DNA of 64,000 bases. It comes from Septoria linicola. Its lineage: Eukaryota; Ascomycota; Dothideomycetes; Mycosphaerellales; Mycosphaerellaceae. Position numbers and translations under genes: made by a program. The notes under the pieces were generated by a model. The model was not told the origin of the DNA, did no database searches, and saw only the letters and a list, made by a program, of their open reading frames with translations. The stretch lies in the NCBI GenBank assembly GCA_024114885.1, contig CP099426.1, forward strand, positions 2,294,001 to 2,358,000, written 5' to 3'. Of this stretch, positions 22,703 to 36,700 are shown in pieces (the stretch's first letter is position 1; every line of letters begins with the position of its first letter).

Positions 22703-23608
22703 ATATCTCTTTTATAATTCTAATTCTTCTTCTTTTAAGAGTAGTAATCTATAGAGGCCTATAGCTATCTAATATAACGTAGATATAGCGCTATCTAGAT
22801 ACGTAATAGATAAAGTAGATAAATAAAGTAATCTTATAAAGACTAATAAGGTTTAGAAGTAGAAGTCTACTAGTATAACTAAAGATAGTATATACGTAGA
22901 GCGTATATAGCTTAAAGCTAAGAACTAGGAACTACGTTATTACTTAGAGGTACGTACTCTATAACAAGAGAATAATTAGCTTCTTATAGAGTTAAAATCT
23001 CTATTCTCGACTACCTCTAATACTCTCGATATTAGTAATCTTAAAGACGATACTAGCGCTAGTATTATAGGTAGCGTACTTTATAATAGTATATCGTATA
23101 TATAATATAAAGGCTCTAAAGTTAGAGAACCTTATACTTTCTAAAATAAGATAGTCTAAGAAACGAGAGAGTTTATTTATAGCCTTAAAGTAATCTTCTT
23201 TAATAGTCTATAAGAGTTTATTATAGAAGATTCAAAGGTTCTATATAGTATTATATAGCTTATTAGTAAGGCTTAAGAGACCTAGTATAACGAATACTCT
23301 AAGGTAATATCTCTAGACTATACTTAGACTAAGTTTAAGCGCTTTATCTATAATATTATTAAGAATTAAATAAATTATATAATTCTTATAATAGTCGAGT
23401 ATAAGAAGGCCTAATAGAGTAAGAGCTAAGGAGTATACTAGTTCGCTATAGAGCTAGGCTACTTAGAGTCTTAACTAGGCGATTATAGTAAAACGTAGCT
23501 AGTACGCTAGTTTCTTATAAAGTTAAAGCTATCGCTTCGATAAGAGATTATTAAGAATTATACTATTCTAGAGGATATCTTTAGGTTTAGGCTTAGATAT
23601 TCCTAGGT

Positions 23609-23961
23609 ACTTCTTATTAAGAAATATATATCTCTATACTCTATATATATAGAGCTCTTAAACGTACTCTTCTATTTATCTTTACGACGTAGTATTATTA
23701 TATAACTACGTCGCGTAGTCGGTAGCTTTTAGTATCGTAATTAGGTCTAAGTATAATAAAGAGTCGATTACGCTCTAGAATAATATAGTAACCTCGTATA
23801 CTAGATACTTCTTATTAAGAAATATATATCTCTATACTCTATATATATAGAGCTCTTAAATATACTCTTCTATTTATCTCTACGACGTAGTATTATTATC
23901 TAACTACGTCGCGTAGTTAGTAGCTTTTAGCGTCGTAATTAGATCTAAGTATAATAAAGAG
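23609..23961 (+). repeat. 198-bp offset direct duplication within the gag-like gene
   Basis: About 155 bases (TTCTTATTAAGAAATATA... to TAATAAAGAGT) at 23609-23763 recur at 23807-23961, offset 198 bases. The offset is 11 times 18, the period of the adjacent minisatellite, so both copies stay in frame and each carries one minisatellite unit at its end. Confidence 0.8.
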
Positions 23962-24159
23962 TCTAGGTATAATAAAGGGCCTAGCTATAATAAATAGCCT
24001 AGCTATAATAAAGTACTTAGCTATAATAAAAGAGCTAGCTATAATAAAGAGTCTAGCTATAATAAAGAGCCTAGCTATAATAAAGCGCTTAGCTATAATA
24101 AGGAGGCTAGCTATAATAAAAGGTCTAGCTATAATAAAGGGCCTAGCTATAATAAAGAG
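23944..24159 (+). repeat. 18-bp minisatellite, 12 units, coding for a hexapeptide
   Basis: Twelve contiguous units close to CTAGCTATAATAAAGAGT. In the gag-like frame each encodes [P/S/A/L]SYNK followed by a variable residue. Units differ mainly in the last three and first two bases. Confidence 0.9.
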
Positions 24160-24457
24160 GCTCTAACTCGTAAGAGCCTTTATTTAGAAGACGACCTCTA
24201 GTAGATTAAGAGAAGTAGAATACTTAGCTAGCTAGTAATTAAAACTTCTACTAGCTAGTAGAGTATTCTATATTCTTCTTAGTACTATAAGTAACTATCT
24301 TATATACTTTAATTAGCCCCTAATACTATCTATATATCTTCTATAGTAATAGTAAAATTCTCTTAAATCTAGCTATATCGCTATCTATATTTTCTTTTAG
24401 AAAGTTAAGGTCGTATTCTAACTACTATCTTCGAGATATAATATTATTCTAATATAC

Positions 24458-24737
24458 TAGTAAGGCAAAGGCCTACCTATATACCGTACTTAGTAGTTTT
24501 AGTATAAAAGTAAGGTAGTAGCTCGTTTCTAAGATAGTAATATTTATCCTACTTAATTAATTTAATATCCTACGGTCCTAGTATAAAGCTCTTAGTCCTA
24601 GGGCTACTATTTTAAGCTCGTTACTACTATTTAATTAACGTATTATAAGACTATTACTATCTAAATAGGTCTTGTTCTATAGCGACTACTCTTATACCTA
24701 CCTAGGAGGTTAGTATTAAGGTAGTTATTATCTATTA
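24458..24737 (+). repeat. 5' LTR of Gyp-C
   Basis: 280 bp, TAGTAAGG...TCTATTA. The likely primer-binding site, TAGAGCCGAAGG (TGGAGCCGAAGG before RIP), follows at 24739-24750. The matching tRNA was not identified. Confidence 0.9.
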
Positions 24738-25676
24738 ATAGAGCCGAAGGTAGAGCTATCTCTTCTCTTATATACTAGGACTAGAAGTATAGAGAGTAGA
24801 TAGTAGCCTTAAAGCGAGAACTAATATACTATAAACATTAATAAGAGGCCTAAAAGAAGCCTACGTAAGAGGCGACTTAAAGGGCTATAATAATATAGAA
24901 GCCTCTAGAATATAGATATTACTCTAACCTAGAAAAGTTATAAACCTCTAGTATCTCTTAGTACGGATCTATTTAGTAATTATCGTATAGATAGTAAGGC
25001 GACTTACTATATCGGAGATTTACTTAGAGTCTCTATACTTATAATAGTCTTCGATTAGACTCTAGTTTAGCGTAAAAACGCTCTCGTTCGGATAGTATAG
25101 AGGCTATAGAATAGGCCGGACCTATCTAGGTAATCTCGTATCCTCTAGTATATAGATCGCTTAGAATAAGCTCTAGTACGGCGTTAGACGCTAATCGTTT
25201 AGCTAAGGACACTAATTACGTCTAAGGCCTTAGACCCGATATATAGTATAGGCTAACGTAATATTATACTACTATAGTTATATAGCGAATTACTCGAATA
25301 AGCGAGATAGACGCGCCTAGCTATAAATAGTCGAACTATACGATACGATATACCTTACTTATTAGGTATAATTAATATAGCTCTAGTATTATAAAGAAAA
25401 GTTTAACGTTTACCTTCTAATAGCTAAGAAAATTTTAGACTCTTGTTTTTTAGTTATCGTTTTAAACGATAACTATATTTTATTTAAAAACCTAATTAAG
25501 GAGAGTATAATATACTCTTAGAATACCTTTAAATAAGCTCTATAAGTAAATTAGTATCTACTAGCTAGCCTAAAACACTAGAGAGTAGCTTATCTAACTA
25601 GCTTAATAAGTAAATTCGAAGATTACTAGTAAAGCTACTACCTACTTTTACTTTATTCTCTCTACTAGATAACGAT

Positions 25677-28630
25677 ATATCTATAGAAGTAGAGGACTAA
25701 AAAGGTACTAACCTTAACCCTAATACTAATATCTTTTAAAGACCGAACTTAGAAGGTAGACTATCTATAGCGTAGTTCTAGCTACTTATAGAGACTATCT
25801 AAGTAACTTAAAGCTAGAAGATAATTATCGCTTAGGTTCCGCTACTACCTAGCTCGGACTAGAATCTCTTCTTTAATAGAGAGAACGTAACTAAGTATAT
25901 TAAGCGTTTTAAAGTACTATATAGTAACTACGCTATCTTACTTATTAATAATAATAAATAGCTTTACGAGAAGTTACTTACTTAGGTTATAGTTGTCTAA
26001 CGTAGACGATACTAGCGCCTTAATAGTTTCTATAACCGAGACTATACTAAGTTTAAAGAGTCGATTATTAAGGAATACTAAAAGTACGATAATATATATA
26101 TACTTAGAAACTACTACTATATAGAAAACCTTTATAAGGTTAACTATAGCGAGGATAATAATCTCTTAGAGTACTTAAGGTAGTTTATACTCTACTCTAA
26201 TACTATACCTACTTCGTATATAGACGAGCGTTCTCGTACTCTTCTATTTATACGAGGCCTTCTATTTCGTTTTAGTAAGAGGCTCTAAGCCTATCTTAGG
26301 TTAGATCTTAATAATAAGGACTTAGATTATAGTAAGCTCTTAAAGATAGCCTAGCGTTAGATTAATAGTAATAAGAACTTTAAATTAGAAGTATATAACG
26401 AAGGTAGTAGAGACGTCTAGTAGTTATACGAAATAGTAAAGAAGTCTACTCTAAGACTAAACTCTAAGTTCAAGGCTAGAGAAATAGTAGTCTATAAAGG
26501 CTATAAGCTAGTAACTATCGATAATATTACTACTAGTATATAAGACCTTATAATCGCTACGATTCGTCGACTCGAAGAAAGAGGCCTATAGCTACTACGC
26601 TCGTCGATAGGATAGTAGGCGAAGTCTTACGATTACGACTATCTATATATTCTAAGGCTTACTTATAGCTAGGAGATTTCGATTAACTTAGCTATAATAG
26701 ATAATAGGTTAATAATTAAGGCCTATATAGCGATTACTCTAAAGATTTTAGGTTATTAGATATATAGGCTCGAAGGCTATATAGCTATAAACTACGAGTA
26801 CCTATAATAGTTCGAGACTAAGAGCTTAATATATAGAGATCTAAAGACTAGTATTATATACTATAGAACGCCTTACCTAGGTATAGAAAAGATATAGTAC
26901 TACTAGGACAAGGAACTACTAAAGCTGTTTATATTAATAGGAGTATTAGAGTAGCGCTATAGAAAGATCGATCTTGAAAATATAGATCGTTTATTAACGC
27001 TAAGAGCGAGCTAGTAGAGGATAGCGAATAAGGTAGCTAGTATTAACGGTCTCGTTAATATTAGTTAAGTCGCTTCTATTATATAAGAGGATTAGGACGA
27101 TCTAATCGGCGCCTACGTAGCTAGAGATAGCGTAAAGACAAAGTAGAACCTATACTCTTCTCGTCTAGTTAGAGGATAGCTAATAGGAGTATAGAAGTAG
27201 ATTACGACCTAGGCTATAGCTATAAGAACCCGCGCTTATCGTTACCTCTATATTAAAGAGGTTAAAGATAAGAACTAGCTAGCTTCTTACCTTATAGATA
27301 TAGGAGAGTTAGAGGATTCTTAAACTTAGAGATATAATAACGATAAGATCGAGGATAAGTAGATATACGACTACCTAAACGGTCTACTAGTTCTAGTCGC
27401 TCCTACGTATACTTAAAAGTAGAAGAAGGCTAAGGAGCCTCTAAAGACTAAGTATATAGATAACTACCTTCGAGCTACGTACGCTAATAATAACGCTAAT
27501 ATCTTCTAGATAGATAAAATACTCGAATCTAAGGTCTAATTAAGCTTAGTAGAGATTATTCTCTATAGCGAGCAAGCGTCGTATTCCTTATAAGATCGTA
27601 TTCTAAACGATATAGATCTATATAAGAAGCTTAATAAGCTCTATATAAAGAAGCGTACGAATAGAGGTAGTAGAGCTAAGATTAGCGTATATTCCTTACT
27701 ATCTAAAGCCTTTAGCGAGTAGGTAGAGGAGGAGCTAATAAAAGCTATCTTAGCGACTAATATTAAGGCCTTTTAGGCTACTACTATAGTAATTAATATA
27801 GTAAAACCTAGGCCCGCTTCTAAGCTTTATAAGTAAATAGATAATATCCTTCTATTATTTAATAATATCTATTAGATTGTTCTAAGTATCTACGTACCTA
27901 TAAAGTATAGCTCTCGAATAATAGCTTACGAGTCTTTAATCGATAAGAGAGCTAAGTTAATAATTATACTAATCGAATACGTTCGAAAGCTTTAAGTCGG
28001 TATAACCTCTCTTAGTAATATTACTATAGAAGAAGTTAGAGGTAAGGTTACTTTTATTAGGTACTACCTAGAGGTATTAATTAATATCTTTAGCGTAAGA
28101 GTTATAATACTATTTCTAGTCTTACTAGCGAATAGCCCGATCTTACTTAGCCGACTATAGGCGTAGTAGGTACGCCTAGCTTCTAAGAACTACGATAATA
28201 GTTTATAGGAAGGCTTAATTAGTATTCTAGATAGCTATATTATTATATTTACTAGTTTTAATAGCTATAGTAATATACGTACTATAGAACAAGTCCTAGG
28301 AAAAGCTAGAGTACTAAGGAACTAGCTCTAGTCGATAGTACGAGTATAGTAGAGGCTCTAATATATATATCGCGTTAAGATTTAATAGAAGTTAGTATCT
28401 AAACTCTAACTTTTAGTAATTACTAGCTAAAGGATATAGAGTATACTATCGAGGACTCTAGATCTTATAATAGCGAGGAGTAGAGAGAGAGATTATAAGC
28501 TTTTCAAGCTTCTACTACTCTTTCCGTATAAGGTTTAGTAGCTAGAGGTAAAAACTCTACTTAGAGAGGTTAGCTAGTAGAACGTTCTATAGTTACCTTT
28601 TTAAACGATAATTATATTATACCTCCTATA
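25677..28630 (+). pseudogene. gag of Gyp-C, RIP-inactivated and cut by hAT-Y
   Basis: Colinear with the Gyp-D gag at 43421. The start codon is ATA here (25677-25679) where Gyp-D keeps ATG. The frame holds throughout with TAG/TAA nonsense codons at Gln positions and is more mutated than in Gyp-D. It contains the capsid-like stretch beginning NRENV.EYIKRFK near 25880. The final codons and the switch into the pol frame lie at the hAT-Y insertion site. Confidence 0.75.
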
Positions 28631-31600
28631 TAGACGTCGGAATAGGTTAGTATAGGTAGGGTTAGGTCTAAACCTATGTTCTTAGTAATCGATATAGGTT
28701 AGAGAGGTAACTCGCTAAAGCTTAATAGGTAGTACCTATAACTAGAAAATATAGGTTAGAGCGTATACCTACGTAGGTACCTATAGGAGTATAGGTATAG
28801 ATATACTAAAATCTACGTATTTTAAGTATCTAAGTACGTAAAAAGGACGATAGGCGCCGACTATATATACCGACTATAGAGATAAGAGGAAACGAAGGTT
28901 TTATAGTATAAAAGTAGAAAGTAATCTTATATCGTTCGCTATAGTTATAATATAATTTAATACTACGCTTCTACTACGTAGCTAGGTATCTCGAAGTAGC
29001 CTAAACGCTATTCCTTACGCCGAATATAATACGTAGTACTATACTACTTTAAATAACCCTTATTATCTATAACGCCCTATATACGAAGTATTCTCTGAAC
29101 GAGCTATATATCCTTCTACTAGATCGTAACTCGCTTTATATAGATAGCGTAGAGGTTAGTACCTATACAAGTTAGTATAAGCTACTAAATAGTAATATAG
29201 AAGGATATATACTCTTAAAAACCTTTGTTAAATAGAGCTCTACTACCTCTTATAACGCTTCTAGTATAGTAGCCTAAAAGCGTAGATCCTACTTAAAGCC
29301 GTAGGCGACCTCTCTTACTAGTCGCTAGAAGAGAAGCTTACTAATAAGTAGATCCCTAGTCCTCTAAAATATACGAATCTCCTATAGGGTTAAAACTATA
29401 GTAGATTAGCGTACCGACTACGTTTGCCGACTACGTTTTAACTTACTACCTAGCTTATAGCGATAAGGCTTCCTTACTCTCCTTACTACTAGAGCCTTCT
29501 TAGAAAGCCTACTAGCTCGCGCTACGTTCTAAGTATTCGACTATACTTTTAGAATACGGGATTTCTTCTTTATAGTAAGTTTTAGACTAGCTCTTCTCTT
29601 CTTCTTCGTTACTATCTTACGAGGCGCTTTTTACGTAATAGGCTACTTTCTACTAAGGCCCTTCCTACTAGTAGTAGGTCTATTTAGAGTAGGAGGCTTA
29701 TTATTCTCCTCTTTAGGCGCGTCTTTATTATCCTCCTCTTTAGGCGCGTATTTATTATTGTCTTTATTATTACTATCTTATATATCGATAAGAATTAGAT
29801 TATTAGCCTATTCTTAAGGCTAGTCGCTAGCTCTCTCTATTTGAAGTTACGCTAATAGAGTAGGAGAACGCGATACTTAATTAGTAAGAGCGCGTTATTT
29901 AGGCGTAAGTATAGTAGCGTCTTATACGAGACGATTAAAGAAGGCGTAGTTAACTAGAAGTACTATATCGCGCGAGAACGCGAAAGAATATTAATAATAT
30001 TATATTTATTTAGAGTTATAGTCGTAAGGTCGAAATTATAAGGTTTTAATATAGAGCTAGAATTTAGAGTCTAAAGCCTAAGGTACTAACGACCTCTCTA
30101 TTCCCTAGAGGAACTCGCTATATATCTACTAAGATAATAGGTTAGAAATATAGTTAGTATCTATAGTCGGTAGACTTACGCTTCTACTAAACTATACTAC
30201 CGTCCTAGCTAGTAAACCTTATACGAATACGATAGTATAGCTATAGATCCTTAGCCTATAGTATTACCTACTTTATATAGATAGCTAGGAGATTAGATAT
30301 CTTAAATTTAGTAGTAAGGAACGCTTTAGCTACCTCTTAGAGGCATTCTAAGGCCGCTAATTAATAGCGTAGCCTACTACTAAAAGTAAGAACGATCTCG
30401 TAGACAAGCTACTAGAATAGGAGGCGTTAGATATATAGTTCTATTATACTCTATAATTTCTTAATCTAATAAAGCGTAATAGTACCTAACTTAAGGATAC
30501 GACGTTTCTACCTACTATTACGAGGTATACGCTTCCGACGAGTGTTCGTTTTTACTATAATAACCTTCTTCTAAGGCTTAATAGGCTTCTAAGTAGTACT
30601 CTCTAGAATAGCTGCTTTTAGTAGACTATACGATCGTAAACGCTAAGGAGGACTTAAAGAGATCGATACTTAATTATCGCTCCTATATAGAGCGTCGTAA
30701 TTAAAGAACGGTATAAGAAATAAAGGAAAGAGTAGAGATAGGAGGAAGGAAGTAAAGAAAGAAGAAGTAGGTAGTTAGAAAGATACTAAAACTTACTAAG
30801 ACGCTATAAGCTATAGAACCTCGAGTCTAAAGAGACACTAAGAAACTTACTAGATCCTACGTCTATACCTAAATAGGAAGGTACTATATAAGGAAAACTA
30901 CTACTAACTACGATTACCGACTATAAATCTTATCTTAATTAATTCTAGAAGCGTAGAACTAGAGGATAGTTATAGTCGATATTAGTTTACTAGATCTATA
31001 TAATTAGATATTAGTATAGAATAATTAAAAAATAAGCTATTAGTTCTAAGTTATACTAAACTAAGGCCTATTCTATTAATAATAAATTATCTATAATACT
31101 ATAGAAGAGAATATTTTACTATATATACTAGATATATAAAATATATAAATATAAAGTAGTAATACTCTCTCTCTTTTCTAAGACTAATTAAAAAGGCTAG
31201 TTCTAAAAGATTAGTAGAATCTTCTAAATCTAAAGAAAAACTTTCTCTATAATAGACTTAATAGTAGTATCTCGTTATTAGGCCTTAAAATATCTTAAAA
31301 CTAAATATTTATTCTATTAATATATACTATAGGATTCTTAGGATTTATACTATTTTAGTAATCTATTAAGCCTATTAACTTATTAAGTAGCTTAAAGAGT
31401 TTTAAACCTAGTCTATAGATCGATAGGATAGTTCTTAATATAATAGCTAAAATTATAATATCTCTAGCTAATATATAAGGTTATATATAGTAGAAAAGGT
31501 AAGTATAACTATATAAACAAGTAAGTACTTCTTAAGAAATTAAGATATCCTTTCTAGAATAAAAGCTAGGTCTCTATAATCTACTATTAGTCTTATATAA

Positions 31601-33498
31601 TTAGCCTATACCTCTCTTTTTAAAGTAATCTTTCTTCTATCTAGTAGATATACTATATAACTATAGAGACCTAGAATAGGCAGACTTAGTAGATATATTA
31701 GCCTATACTATAATATAATCTAATAGTAAAGTGCCGACTATATATACCGATAACTAATATTATCTAAAAAGCTATATTAAAGTATCTAGGGGCGGACCTA
31801 CCTTAACGTTACTCCTATTTAGTTAGCTCTTAGACTCTAGATTTCCCTACTTTCTATAAATTCTAAACCTCGCTTTCTAACTACCTATACTTATAACTAA
31901 ATTCGTCGTATATTACTATCGCTTATCTAACCTACCTAATTCTACTACTATTTAGTAGGTAACCGTTATAGCTATCGAACGCGATACTTTTAATACTAAT
32001 TATCCTAGAAATAGTACGTTAGAAGCGTAAGATAGAGTCTCTTCCTAAACTCGAGGCGAAACGCGTAAGACTTACTACGACAAGAAAGGATATTAAAGAC
32101 TACTCGATTAATCTAAACATACTACGCGACCGCGCACGTACTTAAGCTATAGACGAAGATAGGGCTAAAGTAGACTAAAAACGTAAAGTAAAGAATTAAG
32201 CTTTTAGTCGTTTCAAGGTAAAGTAAATAGCTATACTACTAGAATAGGACAGCCTCGATAAGGACGCGTAGAAGACGTATATTAATTAATAGAAACTAGT
32301 CTATAAGGTAAGCTTTACTAAATAATAGTAAGTCTCTATTATACTATTATATATATAGTCGGTAAACGTAGTCGGCGTATATAGTCGGCGCTAATATTAT
32401 ATAGGGAGAGGAAGGCTCTTAAGAAGGTAGAGGAAAAGAAATCTTCTAAAGATCTTACTTAGGAAGATAAAGAAGGTTAGTATATCGAGCTCTACCTTCT
32501 ATATAGAGAGATTAAGAGAAAAGAGAGTATATTAGAAGAATTCGAAAAGGAAGATAGTAGTATATAGGTTTAGGTACTATTAGATCCTTCTAAGTTAAAG
32601 AGAAACTCTATAAACGTTATTATCGATAACCTACTAAGCTTGTCTTAAGAGGAGGACATTTAGGCTAAGTACGCTATTAAGCTATCTACTAGTACGCTAG
32701 GCTCTACTAACTATAGTAGAGCGACTTATTAATACTAGTATAAGGCAATCGGCGAGTTCTAGTCTAAGATTAAGGCGCTAGACAAACTTATAGCTATATA
32801 AGTATATAGCGATAGCGTAAGTCTTCCTATCTATTAGAAACTCCTATCTACTAATATAATATAGAGCTCTCCTTTTACGATACCGCGGCTTCGAGGTCTA
32901 GCTGTCTTACTTTAGACATTAGTACTAGAAGCCTAAGTCAAGGTATATCTACTAGCTATCTTAAGCGCCGACTATATTTACTAACTATATACTAATTAAC
33001 TATAGTCGTATATTACTAATAGCGTTCTACCTATACCCTACGATATCTTTTAGATAGAATACTAGGCTATACTACGTAATGTTCTTAGCTAGAAGCCCTC
33101 CTTCGTTAATTACTTCTTAATCCTTATCGAGTATCTTAGATAGCTAATTCCTACTAACTACGATTAGAATACCTACGGATTCTCTATACCTACTATATCT
33201 ATATAGTAGAGACAAAACGCGAAGCTTACCTATAGTATATTTAATAAACAATATATGCTTAATAAGGAAGAGACTTTGCTCGAAGCTATAGTCGAGAGTC
33301 TAGTTTAAGCTAGATTTAAGAGCGAGCGGGCTAGTATTAGCTTTTCGTCTATTATTATAGATCTAATAGATCCTAGCGTACTTAATCTAGAGATTAGTAC
33401 CGAGTTCTTAACTAGTCTATCGTTAGTAGACAAGAGGCTTTACCGCGTCTAATTAGTATAATTTAGGCTTCTCTATAAGTAAGAACTACTATAGACGT
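28631..33498. other. left half of hAT-Y: possible cargo, unrecognised decayed frames
   Basis: A plus-strand frame can be followed with only TAG/TAA interruptions from about 30060 to 30960. It includes a basic, Glu/Arg-rich, coiled-coil-like part near 30700-30850. Another runs from about 32650 to 33490, where Copia-B breaks the DNA. The stretch 31000-31730 is especially AT-rich with no clear frame. At 29701-29753 a 27-bp unit ending CTTTAGGCGCGT is repeated twice. Motifs of the form GCCGACTATATA occur near 28854, 31733 and 32964, and inverted near 32355-32391. I recognise no protein family here. The segment could be hAT cargo or older nested elements. Confidence 0.45.
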
Positions 33499-33776
33499 TG
33501 TTAAAAGTGGAGGGCGTTTATAGATGCTATATAATGTTAAGGAGGGTATAGCGTAGTAAAGAAGAATAGGGGATTAATCTTGAACTGACTTATATATATA
33601 GTATAGTAGTAATATGCTAGGAACTAAATACAAAGTTGATTAAGTTAGTTATCTAAGAAGAGAAGAAAGAGAAGCAAGATATACCTCTTACCAAGCCTTA
33701 GGTAGATGCCTTAGGCATCTAGAACTATACTCAGAAGTCTATATCTAGACTAACTATCTAGGATGTATTCTCAACA
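33499..33776 (-). repeat. 3' LTR of Copia-B
   Basis: 278 bp with intact inverted ends TGTT and AACA. Just inside it, 33777-33785 reads GAGTAGGAG on the minus strand, a plausible short polypurine tract. Confidence 0.94.
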
Positions 33777-33789
33777 CTCCTACTCATAC

Positions 33790-36700
33790 TATATAGTCAG
33801 ATCTTTTAACAGATCATCTGTAGTACTTAAATGCTAGTCCCTATCTTAATTAGTTATCAAGTACTTGCTTTTCAGACTAATAACTAGATAGTACTAACTG
33901 TTAATCTAACAAACTTTCTACACTACTATCTTCTACAAAAAGGTAAAAGAAATGCCTTCTATAAGATCTTCCTCCTCTCTTATATAGGAGTAGATTGTTT
34001 AGGACATGAACTATCTAGTAAGTTACCCCTATCCTTTCTTATAGCTAATTCTAATAGCTCTCTAGATTCCTTATAGCCTAGTCCCCTACTTAGTTATATT
34101 CTATACAGCTTCTTAGTTCCCTAATAGTCTTTAGGGTGCACTATTCTTAGCTGTAGGGATCTTGTATCAAGCTAGGGAGTAGAGTAACTATATACTAGTA
34201 GAGGAGATAATAGCTACTATAGAGGAGGTCTTTAATATTAACTAGTACTTGGCCTTAGAGGGTGTCTAGTTTAGCTAGGTGCTATATAGTAATATTACAG
34301 TTAGTAACAGGTCTAATATTAGTAAGGGTATTTGAGACTTTATAAAGTCTAACTAAGGAGGAGTTAAGTAACTAAAATCTTTCTTTTAGACTCCTCTTAG
34401 TTCAACTCTAAGGCTTGGAGTTATCTTTTATATATCTCTTATACAAGGTAGAGCTACCTTATAAACTCCTGAAACTATAGTCTATTCTTTAGCTTAGTAA
34501 GACTATCTACTACTATCTCTTTTATATTCATATATTCTATAGAGATAAGTCTATTCTACTAGAGCTTTCTTATAGTATTATATAAGATATTAATATGTTT
34601 AGACTTATTATAAACATATAAGTCCTTGACTAGAGTAAGGGCAGCTTAGTTATTACCTTTCAACTAAATTAGCCTGATTCTAGTAATAGTTTCCTAGTTA
34701 CTAAGGATCCTTAGTTAGTAAGAACATTCTCCTACTAACTCTAGGCATCCAAGCTCTCTTAAAAGAGTACTAAGGAACTATAACTGTTTTGCATATATAC
34801 CTATAGCTATATATTTAGCTTCTATTATAGATATAGCTACAGATTTCTACTTCTTACTTATCTAGGAGATTAGTATACTATAAAGGAAGAAGATATATCC
34901 AAGGATTAAGACTCTATTAGTCTTGTCTATTATATAGTTAGAGTCCATATATCTAGTAAGAAAGCCTTAACTATTCCTTAAGTATCTTAGACTAAGGTCT
35001 AGGTTTGATCTTAGGTATCTAGTTAGCTTTTTTAGAGCCTTTATATGTTCTACTATTAGATTACTAATATAGGAGCTCAATCTTCTAAGGGTAAATAAAA
35101 TATCTAGTCTTGTAATAGTTGTAAGCTATATCTATGTTCTAATAATAGATTAGTACTCCTATTTGTTACACCTTTCATTATTTAGTCTAGTAGGCTTTAG
35201 ACTTTTATAGCTGTCTATTAGTAAAAGAGTTAGTAATATAGTCTCTTAACCTATTCCTATCTTAGCTAGGTTCTCTTAGATATAGTACTTCTAGTCAAGT
35301 TTTAGCTAGCCTTACTGTCTGTTTCTTATTAGTCTTATTCTAAGAATCTTGTCTAGTTCTCTAAGATCTTTAATCTTAAAGACCTTACTAAGTTAGTCTT
35401 TAAACTAGAGGACATCTTCTAGTCTCTCTATAGTAATAGGTATATTATTAATATAGATCAGGATTATTAGGTCTTTCCTTTTCTTATAGATTAGAAGACA
35501 TAGGTCTACTTCTAATTGTCTGAATCCTATTCCTTTTAGCTTTAATATACATAGCTGATTCTAGTCTCTTATAGCTTACTTTAGCCTATAGAGACTCCTT
35601 AGAACTTGTAAGACTATACTAGTTAGTAGGTTAACACCTAGTAGTAGGATTATATAGATGTCCTTATATAGGGTACTCTCTATAAATGTATTGTTTATAT
35701 CCACTTAGTGTAGAACTAGGTCCTTCTTATAGACTATAGCTATGAATCCTCTTAGAGTATCCTGCCTAACTATAGAGGCAAAAGTCTCTATATAGTCTAC
35801 TCTATACTTTTAGGAGAACCCTCTTATAACTAGTTTTGCCTTAAACTTTTTAATAGCTCTACTAAGCTTTCTCTTAATATTAAAGACCTATCTTGAGGTA
35901 ACCAGGTTAGCCTCTTTTAGTAGGACTACTATAGTCTAGGTATTGTTACTTATAAGTGTATCTAGCTCCTTCTAAATAGCTTCTTACTAGAGATAACTCT
36001 ACTTAGGATTACTTACTACTTCCTTATAGTTCCTTAGGATTAGAACCTCCTATTTATGTATTCCTACTTCTTTAGTAGCTAAGAATATAATCTCTTTAAC
36101 TTCCTCTAAGAATTCTAGGTCCTATAGGATACTTAGGTTAATAGAGCTTATAGCTAAGAAGAAAGCCTAATACTCTAGGAGCATTTCCTTGTCTAGCTAA
36201 CTATTCTAATCTAGCTCAAGCCTAATTAGCTTCAGCTTCTAGTCAAATCTATTAAGTTCTTAGAATACTTTCCTCTTTCTAAGGGTTTGCTTTAGGGCTG
36301 TCTACTCCTAATCTACCTCTATAGTTTCTTAGGTAGAATTCTTAGATTCTTTCTTAACTTTCCCTTAGTCTAGGAATTTTCTATACTCTCCTATATCTTC
36401 TAGTAGAGGTAGAAGTTGTATAAAGAGTTTCTTTCCTTCCTAAACCTGTACTAATAGCTAAGAGAGAGGAGGCTTCTACTAGCCTAGACTAGGAGTACCT
36501 AGGGTACTCCTACTAGCTTATAGAGTAGGCTAGCTAATAGTTCTTAGCCTTCTAATAGGTCTTCTTTCTAGAGCTGAACTAGGGAGATTCTTAATCTTAA
36601 TATTCAAGTCTAATTCTCTACCTAGCTTATCTTTAAAGAAGATTGTATTAGTATACTACTTAATAGCCTTCATGTCTAGCTCCTAGAACTTCTATACCTT

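Larger units (their letters stand above)
22830..24440 (+). pseudogene. gag-like gene of an unclassified LTR retrotransposon, RIP-inactivated
   Basis: The frame reads through apart from TAG/TAA at Gln positions. It starts with a heptad-like, Gln/Leu-rich segment (LKAKNQELR, TLQQENNQLL near 22915-22990), suggesting a coiled coil. It continues with a block rich in aromatic residues and Lys that resembles the retrotransposon gag domain of fungal LTR elements (near 23130-23560). The second half contains a 198-bp duplication and an 18-bp minisatellite that stays in frame. Gyp-C cuts it at 24457, so pol is not seen. The gag call rests on overall character, not on a diagnostic motif; no zinc knuckle was found. 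Confidence 0.5.
24458..28630 (+). mobile_element. Gyp-C, left part (5' LTR and gag), interrupted by hAT-Y
   Basis: A Gypsy element of the same family as Gyp-D. The 5' LTR is at 24458-24737, then primer-binding site and gag, colinear with 42203-46376. It breaks at 28630 exactly where the 8-bp duplication CTCCTATA of hAT-Y starts, and resumes at 56439. The left target-site copy is probably ATAC (24454-24457). Confidence 0.9.

Noticed and set aside
23944..24159. CRISPR-like array
   Set aside because: The 18-bp units are contiguous without spacers and keep a reading frame; this is a coding minisatellite in a fungal transposon.
28631..33498. Starship-type giant mobile element or captain recombinase in the left half of hAT-Y
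   Set aside because: No tyrosine recombinase motif was seen, and the ends and 8-bp duplication are of hAT type.
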